Made by a program: the position numbers and the translations under genes. Below the pieces are notes generated by a model. The model was not told the DNA's origin, made no database searches, and saw only the letters and a list, made by a program, of their open reading frames with translations. From Bdellovibrionales bacterium (lineage in GTDB: Bacteria; Bdellovibrionota_G; JALEGL01; JAGRAY01), in NCBI GenBank assembly GCA_020434375.1, contig JAGRAY010000090.1, positions 1-7,062 on the forward strand: a stretch of 7,062 nucleotides of DNA, in the 5' to 3' direction. This document shows, piece by piece, positions 1 to 5,425 of this stretch; position 1 is the first letter of the stretch; the number at the start of each line of letters is the position of its first letter.

Positions 1-70
1 AAATTTTGGAAGATTGCCGTATGGCGACTTGGACCGTAGCGACGGAGCCAGTAGGCAACTTTCAAAATTT
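1..70. repeat. 70-base imperfect palindrome downstream of the PilZ gene; possible terminator or small structured element
   Basis: Bases 1-12 pair with 59-70 (12 pairs, one of them G:U), 14-18 with 54-58, 22-25 with 47-50, and 34-37 with 42-45 around a four-base loop AGCG. This gives about 25 pairs, interrupted by a one-base bulge at 13, a 3x3 internal loop (19-21 and 51-53) and an asymmetric loop (26-33 and 46). The inner part is visibly richer in GC than its surroundings. It lies 67 bases past the stop of the last minus-strand gene, where a terminator would be expected, but there is no clear run of T after the stem within the window. It starts at base 1, so the element may be cut by the window edge. 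It could instead be a MITE- or REP-like repeat or a structured RNA. The pairing is seen directly; the function is unknown. Confidence 0.5.
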
Positions 71-136
71 ACTCTGGTGTTTCAACGTATATCTAATTTA
101 CTGTAGTCGCACAATTTGGGCAAAGGCCAAACGTTA

Positions 137-865
137 TCATATCATAGGAAAAACCGTGCTACGTGAACAAAATGTCGCAAGAGCAACCCTTGCTTCTGGC
201 ACAGCTTTTTCAAACTGGAAACCAAAGCCTTTGCTAACTGCTTGTTGACCTGGTAGAGACTTTTGGCCATTCCAAACAATTCGACCTGCAACCTGTATTG
301 ACTCCTTTTGATAAGGCAATCTGAACTTGGCTTGGACCTGCTTACCTTTTGGAAACTTAACGGCTCCAGAAATATACATACCAGTCATTGATAGATCCAA
401 AATGAGCAAACGCGAAAGGACATCAACGCCCAGTATCTCAATCGGAATTTTCACCGGCAACCTTGCAGCGCGATACCTGCCCATAGCAGTTTGTACTATT
501 AGGTCATGGGCTTCCAATCGTTGAGCAACTTTCATAGTTAAATCTTTGAATCGAAAACTCACAAGAGCAAACGATTGGTTCTCTGCACCAATGGCATGGG
601 AAACCACTCGATCGATGGTTCCTAACAACCAAAGAGGTTCAGTTTCAAAAGGTAGAAATATTCTAAGTTCAATTTGATCATCCATAACAAATGGATGAGA
701 TTCTGGAAGAGGATACGGTACTTCTAAAATCATGCCCGATCGTCTTATATAGCGACTTTTTAAATCGATATTTCTAAATTTTCCTAAATGGCTGGAACCT
801 AACCTAACCATTAAAGGTTCGTGTCGGAACATATCTGGAGAAAGAAATACGATCTCTTCGTCCAT
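137..865 (-). CDS. PilZ-domain protein (probable c-di-GMP receptor with an atypical arginine motif)
   Basis: A 242-residue cytoplasmic protein with no signal peptide or membrane span. The C-terminal half (about 128-232) reads as a PilZ domain: an arginine cluster RYRAAR (130-135), then DLSMTG (157-162) matching the D/N-x-S-x-x-G motif, then GRIVW (194-198) and GFGFQF (213-218), the usual last strands of the barrel. The family binds cyclic di-GMP through RxxxR and DxSxxG. Here the first arginine of RxxxR appears to be tyrosine (Y131), with R130, R132 and R135 nearby, so binding may be altered. The N-terminal half (about 15-115) has a similar strand pattern (LRIFLPFE, GTIDRVV, FALVSFRF) and may be a degenerate second PilZ or YcgR-N-like module without the motifs. 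The start overlaps the aminotransferase stop as TAATG, which suggests translational coupling. An AGGAG sits 11 bases before the ATG. It is the last gene of the group; a partner is not identifiable. Confidence 0.85.
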   Translation of the reverse strand: MDEEIVFLSPDMFRHEPLMVRLGSSHLGKFRNIDLKSRYIRRSGMILEVPYPLPESHPFVMDDQIELRIFLPFETEPLWLLGTIDRVVSHAIGAENQSFALVSFRFKDLTMKVAQRLEAHDLIVQTAMGRYRAARLPVKIPIEILGVDVLSRLLILDLSMTGMYISGAVKFPKGKQVQAKFRLPYQKESIQVAGRIVWNGQKSLPGQQAVSKGFGFQFEKAVPEARVALATFCSRSTVFPMI

Positions 866-2283
866 TAATTCTGAAACTCCTGCTGCTCGATACTAAGGTG
901 TGCATTCTTTTTCAGTGCATGCCTCGCAAGACGAGTTCCTATTTCCCAAACAGGCCCCGGAAATCGGTGGCAAGCTTCCATCACGTCATCAAATGCTAAC
1001 AAAAATCGATTTACATCTTTTTCTGTGATGCACAACGCTGGAGATAGCTTAATTGTATCCATATTATGACCGGCCACTTGGGTTAAGATCTTATGTTTAT
1101 CCAAGAGGGGCATGATAATGGCCTGACTAAAAAGGCCTTGATCTGCCTTATGCAAAAGGTTCCATCCTATCTTTAATTTTAACGACTTTGGGGGTCCAAA
1201 CTCAACACCTAAATACAAGCCTCGACCTCGCACCTCTTTGAGTAACTCAAATCTCGATTTTCGTGCATTTAGCTCGCCTACCAAGTAACTACCTAATTTC
1301 TCAGCATTTTCTGCCATTTTTTCTGTCTCTAGCACATGGAGAGCCGCCAAACCCGCGCACATGGCTAGCGCATTTTGACTAAACGTCGAAGAGTGAACCA
1401 CACAGCGATCTAACCTGCTAAAAGTCTGGTTAAAAATGTCTCTTCGCCCAAGCATCGCAGATACTGGGATGAGCCCTCCCGATAACGATTTTGACAAAAT
1501 GACGATATCCGGCTCAAGATTCCAATGTTCCAAGGCTAGAAACTTGCCTGTTCGACCCATGCCCGTTTGAACCTCATCAACAATAAAGTGAGCATCATGT
1601 TTTCTGCATAAATTCTGAGCCTGAAGCAAATAGTCACCTTCTGGAACAGCAAGCCCCTTTCCCTGAATTGGCTCTACAATGAAACCTGCAACATCTTTTT
1701 TTGAAAGCTCGTATTCTAAAGCATTCAGATCATTGTATGGAACCTGCACAAAACCATCTAGAAGTTCTCCAAACCCTTCTTTAAAGTGACTATCGCCGTT
1801 GGCAGACAAAGCTCCATAGGTTAGGCCGTGATAACCATGAGCCGTATAAATAATCTTATTTTTCTTTTTTGAAGCCCTTGCGAACTTTAAGGCAGCTTCT
1901 ACTCCTTCCGCGCCTGAATTTGCAAAAAACACGGAATCGATACCCCTGGGCATTTTTTTGACCAATGCCTCTGCCAAAAGACCGGAGAGCAATGGCGCAT
2001 CCATTTTCACTAGATTCGGATAATCTAGATCCAGTAGTTCTTTTATAGCTTTATTAATGACAGGGTGATTTCTTCCTAAATTAAAAACCCCATATCCACA
2101 TATAAAGTCTAGGTATTCGTGGCCTTGCGTATCATACAAATAGGCCCCTTTTCCCTTAGAATAAAATCGATCAAATCCGATGATCTTGAGAACTTTAGAA
2201 AAGGACGGGTTGATATACGTATCATGCAAATCATAATTTTGTCCTGAACGACTCTGAATAATTTCTTTAATATTGAAACTCAT
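865..2283 (-). CDS. Class III PLP-dependent aminotransferase (ornithine/acetylornithine/omega-amino type)
   Basis: A 472-residue fold-type I, class III aminotransferase; it would transfer an amino group between an amine or omega-amino acid and a 2-oxo acid in the cytoplasm. Family landmarks are intact and in order: GAYLYDTQGHEYLDF near the start (46-60), NSGAEGVEAALKFAR for phosphate binding (122-136), YHG (151-153) stacking on the cofactor, EPIQG (204-208), DEVQTGMGRTG with the pyridine-binding D236 and Q239, the Schiff-base lysine K265 in ILSKSLSGG, HSSTF with T300, and RGRGLYLG (352-359). A tail of about 30 residues (441-472) runs past the usual end near EKDVNRFLLAF. It is longer than acetylornithine aminotransferase (about 400), so argD is not assigned. 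Substrate cannot be read from sequence; ornithine, putrescine, GABA or a hopanoid/lipid-tailoring role are all possible. It follows the upstream gene by 19 bases, and its stop overlaps the PilZ start. Confidence 0.92.
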   Translation of the reverse strand: MSFNIKEIIQSRSGQNYDLHDTYINPSFSKVLKIIGFDRFYSKGKGAYLYDTQGHEYLDFICGYGVFNLGRNHPVINKAIKELLDLDYPNLVKMDAPLLSGLLAEALVKKMPRGIDSVFFANSGAEGVEAALKFARASKKKNKIIYTAHGYHGLTYGALSANGDSHFKEGFGELLDGFVQVPYNDLNALEYELSKKDVAGFIVEPIQGKGLAVPEGDYLLQAQNLCRKHDAHFIVDEVQTGMGRTGKFLALEHWNLEPDIVILSKSLSGGLIPVSAMLGRRDIFNQTFSRLDRCVVHSSTFSQNALAMCAGLAALHVLETEKMAENAEKLGSYLVGELNARKSRFELLKEVRGRGLYLGVEFGPPKSLKLKIGWNLLHKADQGLFSQAIIMPLLDKHKILTQVAGHNMDTIKLSPALCITEKDVNRFLLAFDDVMEACHRFPGPVWEIGTRLARHALKKNAHLSIEQQEFQN

Positions 2284-2289
2284 GCACCG

Positions 2290-2295
2290 TCCCTA
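2290..2295 (-). promoter_or_regulatory. Ribosome binding site of the aminotransferase gene
   Basis: On the minus strand TAGGGA lies six bases before the ATG at 2283, inside the 19-base gap after the preceding stop codon. It supports the chosen start and translation as a separate cistron. Confidence 0.6.
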
Positions 2296-2302
2296 GCAGA
2301 TG

Positions 2303-2866
2303 TTATGGATTCTGAAAAGCATCATTATAGCGCGATCCTTCTGTTTGCATGCTTTTTTCAATACTTTTCTCTATCATTTTGCCGGTTTCTCCGCCGGGTT
2401 GCCTGGGATATCTCTCTACTGAAACGTAAAACGAATAACTTCGCTTAAGCACGCCAAAATCGATGATCCTTCGATAGGGAAACTCAAGAATAAGACTACT
2501 TCCATCTTCGGCTAATTGCACCTTTAAGTCATCTTTGTCAAAAACGGCATCATATGACTGTAACGTCCTGGAAATCTCCAACTCTAAACTATGACTCCCA
2601 TGAACGAGTCCTCGATCCGCAACAGATTCAGCAATACCTATAATTTTTTGGTGATCCGAATATATGATAGCCGCCTTAATACCTAAAAAAATGACAGTGA
2701 CAGCAAGAACTACACCTAATATAGCAACAATGATGTGCCCGTTCTGAGTACCAACGAATTTACTTCGTGATATTAGCGTTCGAGGTCTTAACTTTTTTTT
2801 GATTAATAGTCGTCCTAATAAGTTCTTTGTGTAGCGCGTAAACAGCATCAACATACCAACTTGCAT
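2303..2866 (-). CDS. Single-span membrane-anchored protein, DUF4845-like
   Basis: Up to 187 residues. A basic N-terminal stretch (about 11-36, rich in K and R) precedes one strong hydrophobic span (about 44-68, beginning GHIIVAILG) and a soluble domain of some 120 residues. The positive-inside rule places the basic part in the cytoplasm and the C-terminal domain in the periplasm. The pattern of span, a predicted helix with a conserved-looking Y-S-D-H-Q-K region, then EISRTLQSYD, DLKVQLAEDG, SLILEFPYRR and YSFYVSVER resembles DUF4845 proteins and, more distantly, TadE/pilin-like proteins. That link rests on memory of the family pattern and is weak. The first ATG gives a 107-base overlap with the upstream transglycosylase. 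Two further ATGs (residues 5 and 7) barely shorten it, and no ATG, GTG or TTG start is visible between there and the span. No strong ribosome binding site precedes any of them, so the start is uncertain, but the reading frame is convincing. Function is unknown. Confidence 0.7.
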   Translation of the reverse strand: MQVGMLMLFTRYTKNLLGRLLIKKKLRPRTLISRSKFVGTQNGHIIVAILGVVLAVTVIFLGIKAAIIYSDHQKIIGIAESVADRGLVHGSHSLELEISRTLQSYDAVFDKDDLKVQLAEDGSSLILEFPYRRIIDFGVLKRSYSFYVSVERYPRQPGGETGKMIEKSIEKSMQTEGSRYNDAFQNP

Positions 2867-3719
2867 TATTGTACTCGTAGATAGCCTGTTTAGGGTTTTT
2901 TTTCCAATCCTTTGACTGGAGTTCTCGACCCGTCAACAAAATAGAATCATCCCAATTCCAGGGATCAAATGGTCCATATTTTTTGACTTTTTCGTGCGCT
3001 GTCGAGGGAATCATTTGGCCAAAACCGAATGCCCCAACAAAAGAGCCCTGCATTTTTTCGATCTTACGATTGTCCCACTTAAGTTTCTCTGACAGCCGTA
3101 AAAAAGCTTGTACTTCTCCCGTCCAAAAATTCCCAATCTTTTTCATGCGATTATTCCAATAGTTGCGAGTTTTAAATTTATTTTTCAAAGGATACTTTTG
3201 AGCTTGCGTAAATATTTCTTCCAAGTATTCCTTTCTAACCTGACGATGAGAAAGCGCGGCAAGACTAAGAAGAGTATCAAAAGTAGGATATGTCTTGAGC
3301 TTAAGATAGCCGTACAAAGATTCAACATACAAGATTGAAGCCACTGCTGTCTTCGGAATCTGCAGTTCAGTTTCAACTTTATAAAAAGTCTTATGATGTT
3401 TGTCCATAAACTTCAGTGCTCTGATAACTGCTGTCTTGTTGCTATAAGCTCTCAGTATAGTCTTTTTTGGTTTAGGCATAACGATATTAAGCAGTTTTAA
3501 CCGTACTGCCTCTTCCTGAAACTCCCTTTTTTTCCCCGAAAATAGTTTAATTGCATCGATGTCTTTTGTTTTTGATTGAGAGCAATCTGAGCACGTCTTT
3601 TGCTGAACATGCCGAACCGCGGCGAACCACGTCTTTTGATTCAGCGAATACCCAATTATAGGAGCAAAAAGTACAATTAGAGTACAGCGTAAGATCCATA
3701 TTCCAGGGAACCGAACCAT
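2760..3719 (-). CDS. Lytic murein transglycosylase, GH103 / MltB-like
   Basis: A 319-residue exported enzyme expected to cleave the MurNAc-GlcNAc bond of peptidoglycan in the periplasm, leaving 1,6-anhydro ends. Residues 1-25 form a signal peptide or N-terminal anchor (a hydrophobic run after MVRF). C12 is not in a proper lipobox, so it is probably not a lipoprotein. The catalytic glutamate is E133 in ASILYVESLYGYLK (127-140). GSFVGAFGFGQMIPST (225-240) matches the family's GSYAGAMG.PQFMPSS segment, and the C-terminal YNNASWYVDAV (283-293) matches its YNNS..YA..V motif. The length is a little under E. coli MltB (361). A CSDC pair (C43, C46) just after the signal segment is not a usual feature of the family. 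Its start is 10 bases after the upstream stop. Its last 107 bases overlap the next gene in another frame, after the catalytic domain is complete. Confidence 0.87.
   Translation of the reverse strand: MVRFPGIWILRCTLIVLFAPIIGYSLNQKTWFAAVRHVQQKTCSDCSQSKTKDIDAIKLFSGKKREFQEEAVRLKLLNIVMPKPKKTILRAYSNKTAVIRALKFMDKHHKTFYKVETELQIPKTAVASILYVESLYGYLKLKTYPTFDTLLSLAALSHRQVRKEYLEEIFTQAQKYPLKNKFKTRNYWNNRMKKIGNFWTGEVQAFLRLSEKLKWDNRKIEKMQGSFVGAFGFGQMIPSTAHEKVKKYGPFDPWNWDDSILLTGRELQSKDWKKNPKQAIYEYNNASWYVDAVYALHKELIRTTINQKKVKTSNANITK
2793..2800 (-). other. A8 homopolymer inside the gene overlap (possible slippage site)
   Basis: The minus strand reads eight consecutive A here, within the 107-base overlap of the transglycosylase and the membrane-protein frame. 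The second frame is +1 relative to the first, so loss of one A in the DNA or transcript would join them into one long protein. Runs of this length are known sites of transcriptional slippage and of sequencing error. The expected membrane topology argues against a fused product. The run is seen directly; any use of it is inference. Confidence 0.3.
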
Positions 3720-3729
3720 GAAGTTTCTT

Positions 3730-4101
3730 TTAAGAGTTCCCTAAAAAATCTATTTTGGGAACAATCTTTAAAAAATCAATACTGGAGTGACCTGACGCCA
3801 TCTCGCTATCAAATAATAAATCTAGTTTTTCTATAAGAACACCTAAACGAATATCTTTGTAAACACTTCCATAGCGAGTCAGCATGCTTTTGGCCTTGTC
3901 GTATACGCGCTTAGCTCCTTTTGGATTATCATTTGTTAGATGATAGAGAGACACCGATATTTGAATAAGACCCCCATAAAAATCTTTATCGTCACCTTCT
4001 TCTTTAAGCCAAATTGTATCTAACGTTGTTTGAGCTGACATAAACTTACCATTGTTGAAATACTCGATGAAAAGAAGGTAGTGATCTGAATACTTAATCA
4101 T
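3730..4101 (-). CDS. DUF309-like small protein with the His-Glu pair replaced
   Basis: A 123-residue, apparently all-helical soluble protein with no signal peptide. FNNGKF (15-20), a tryptophan at 31, DFYGGLIQISVSLYHLTNDNPKGA (40-63, read in pieces: DFYGGLIQ, SLYHL, DNPKGA) and a following helix ending LTRY reproduce the DUF309 layout, in which a helix carrying AHExLExLW precedes FxQGLIQxAxAxYHxxxxNxxGA. Here that helix reads AQTTLDTIW (23-31), so the normal His and Glu are Q24 and T25 and the second Glu is D28. The family has no firmly established function; the His-Glu pair suggests a metal or active site that this copy would lack. No clear ribosome binding site precedes the ATG. The FNNG segment just downstream argues for this start rather than M21. 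It sits between the HD-GYP gene (71 bases away) and the transglycosylase (10 bases away). Confidence 0.72.
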   Translation of the reverse strand: MIKYSDHYLLFIEYFNNGKFMSAQTTLDTIWLKEEGDDKDFYGGLIQISVSLYHLTNDNPKGAKRVYDKAKSMLTRYGSVYKDIRLGVLIEKLDLLFDSEMASGHSSIDFLKIVPKIDFLGNS

Positions 4102-4118
4102 TCTAATAATTAATGTAA

Positions 4119-4147
4119 ATCATAACAAGTTTGGTAGGATTAACCAA
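4119..4147 (-). promoter_or_regulatory. Weak promoter-like sequence before the DUF309-like gene
   Basis: On the minus strand TTGGTT (4142-4147) and TATGAT (4119-4124) are separated by 17 bases. The -10 match is 5 of 6 but the -35 match only 3 of 6. Transcription would start only about ten bases before the ATG at 4101. It overlaps the hairpin at 4129-4149, so at most one of the two roles is likely to dominate. Confidence 0.25.
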
Positions 4148-4149
4148 AC
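4129..4149 (-). terminator. Small hairpin between the HD-GYP and DUF309-like genes (possible attenuator)
   Basis: GTTTGGT (4129-4135) pairs with ACCAAAC (4143-4149) around a seven-base loop. On the minus strand the stem is followed by TTGTTATGATTT, a poor T tract, so any termination is likely partial. If active it would set the ratio of HD-GYP message to the downstream envelope genes. Confidence 0.3.
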
Positions 4150-4172
4150 GGAATCTCTGTTGAGAAAACTAA

Positions 4173-5213
4173 CTAAGCAGCTTGTTCATTCGTAACAGCT
4201 TCAATTTCATCGTGTGAAATCAATTTCTCCTCCTGAAGAACCACGAATAGTGCATTCACCACGTCGTCACGAAACTGGCTACCCTTCACAGTATTTATTT
4301 CTCGAACGATGTCTCTGATTTCCCACGGATCCTTGTATGGCCTCTTCGAACTTAATGCCTCAAAAAAATCTGCCAATGCCACAATTTGCGTCATAAGCGG
4401 GATTTCTTCACCTTTCAGGCCTCTCGGATAACCTTGACCATCTGGCCTTTCATGATGATCTCTGGCCATGGTCGAAAGTTCTTTAAGTTGAGGAATTTTA
4501 TCTATGATATCTCCCCCTCTAGATGGATGAGTCATGATGATTTTTCGTTCTAATGACGTAAGGCGACCTGGTTTTTTTAAAATATCGTCTGGAATACTTA
4601 TTTTGCCGATATCGTGAATCATGGCTCCTTCTTTGATGAGCATCAATTCACGTTCATCAAAGTTGAATTTCGATGCAATTTTCATTGCCCACTCAGTTAC
4701 CCTTTGAGAATGCCTATGTGTGTGACCATCTTTGTCGTCGATGAGAGTTGCAAGTAATTCAAGTGTACCAAAGCGAAATTCAGATTTTGTCTTGTGCAAA
4801 ATCGTTTCAGACAAACCTGCAATGACTATTTGCTTAATTTCATTTGAAGAAAAATTGACTGGTTTTTCTAGAAATTCATAAAAAACTCTATTTCTAACGG
4901 ATTCAATGGCAAGTTGCTTAGTTGCATTTCCCGTAATCATAATGCAAGTCATATAAGGTTTAATTTTTTTTACTTTCACCGCCAGATCCAAACCTGTCAT
5001 ATGTGGCATAACTTGATCAACAATGAGAACGCCCACACTCGGATCTTCTAAGGCAACCTTAAGAGCTTTGCGTGGGTCATTGAAAGTTGCGATATTAAAT
5101 TCGTCTTCCAGATGAAGCTCAAAACTGGTTAGATTGTCTTGCTCGTCATCTACATATAGAACACGTATATCTTCAAATCTCTTTTTCTGACTTTCCATAG
5201 TCTGCACCAACAT
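4173..5213 (-). CDS. Response regulator with REC and HD-GYP domains (predicted c-di-GMP phosphodiesterase)
   Basis: A 346-residue cytoplasmic two-domain protein expected to hydrolyse cyclic di-GMP under control of phosphorylation by an unlinked histidine kinase. The REC domain (about 16-135) has the acidic pair D22/D23, phospho-acceptor D66 in LIVDQVMP, T94 in MITGNA and K117 in EKPVN. The HD-GYP domain (about 145-325) has RHSQRV (167-172), HDIGK (200-204), THP with H229, DHHERPDGQGYP (252-263) and AD with D282, so the expected two-metal ligands H200, D201, H229, H253, H254 and D282 are present. D159 stands where many members have Glu, and G163 where three-metal enzymes have His, which fits a two-metal centre. 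E285 replaces the Asp usual in ADxFDAL. The ATG at 5213 has no good ribosome binding site; M6 (5198) is an alternative start. A sigma70-like promoter lies about 100 bases upstream. No kinase gene is visible nearby. Confidence 0.93.
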   Translation of the reverse strand: MLVQTMESQKKRFEDIRVLYVDDEQDNLTSFELHLEDEFNIATFNDPRKALKVALEDPSVGVLIVDQVMPHMTGLDLAVKVKKIKPYMTCIMITGNATKQLAIESVRNRVFYEFLEKPVNFSSNEIKQIVIAGLSETILHKTKSEFRFGTLELLATLIDDKDGHTHRHSQRVTEWAMKIASKFNFDERELMLIKEGAMIHDIGKISIPDDILKKPGRLTSLERKIIMTHPSRGGDIIDKIPQLKELSTMARDHHERPDGQGYPRGLKGEEIPLMTQIVALADFFEALSSKRPYKDPWEIRDIVREINTVKGSQFRDDVVNALFVVLQEEKLISHDEIEAVTNEQAA

Positions 5214-5229
5214 TGTTTATTGTAAACAA

Positions 5230-5403
5230 ATTGCACGCCTAAAACAACGCATTTCTCAAAAAATGTATACTTTTGTTTCAAAAATATTTGCATTAAAATT
5301 ATAGTATTTTCAATATGTTATAATTACCATAAACAGATATATCAAGATAACCAGTAGAATACGTAACTAAAGTTTAACGTGCGCATTTTTTAGGCGATTC
5401 AAT
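5230..5403. repeat. Imperfect inverted repeats bracketing the promoter region
   Basis: CGCCTAAAA at 5236-5244 is matched exactly by its reverse complement at 5388-5396. Similarity extends on both sides: ATTG and CGCA elements flank both copies, giving arms of about 22-24 bases at 5230-5251 and 5380-5403 with a few mismatches and gaps. The 128 bases between are very AT-rich and hold the promoter. The arms could be paired regulator sites, or ends of a small non-coding element of about 174 bases. No clean target-site duplication is visible. The repeat is seen directly; the role is open. Confidence 0.45.
5317..5345 (-). promoter_or_regulatory. Sigma70-type promoter for the HD-GYP gene
   Basis: On the minus strand TTGATA (5340-5345, 5 of 6 matches to TTGACA) and TATAAC (5317-5322, 5 of 6 to TATAAT) are separated by exactly 17 bases in AT-rich DNA. 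The predicted start is near 5310, giving a leader of roughly 100 bases before the ATG at 5213. A second, perfect TATAAT lies at 5298-5303 but has no suitable -35. Because AT-rich DNA produces such matches easily, this is moderate evidence. It may drive the whole group down to the PilZ gene. Confidence 0.5.
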
Positions 5404-5425
5404 GCCATGAAGCACATTTTAAAAG

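Noticed and set aside
1..136. c-di-GMP riboswitch (GEMM type) near the PilZ gene
   Set aside because: The region lies downstream, not upstream, of the genes, and the conserved GEMM core bases are not found on either strand.
6..524. Plus-strand open frames at 6-248 and 327-524
   Set aside because: The second lies entirely opposite the PilZ gene; the first lies partly opposite it and partly over the palindrome. Neither shows a ribosome binding site, a domain or credible composition.
3108..3376. Short frames at 3108-3338 (plus) and 3185-3376 (minus) inside the transglycosylase
   Set aside because: Both are out-of-frame shadows of a gene with clear catalytic motifs; their translations are low-complexity basic or hydrophobic text without family features.
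2303..3719. One gene split by a frameshift: transglycosylase fused to the membrane protein
   Set aside because: The transglycosylase domain is complete before the overlap, and the basic residues before the span require a cytoplasmic N-side, which conflicts with a periplasmic enzyme in front. Kept only as a finding about the A8 run.
3660..3719. Lipoprotein signal peptide on the transglycosylase
   Set aside because: C12 is preceded by ILR, which does not match the L-[AST]-[GA]-C lipobox, and it sits before the hydrophobic core rather than after it.
5236..5396. Integron attC-like site (GCCTAAA ... TTTAGGC)
   Set aside because: The outer boxes lack the essential AAC/GTT bases, the span is longer than usual attC sites, the inner arms do not pair properly, and no integrase or cassette pattern is present.
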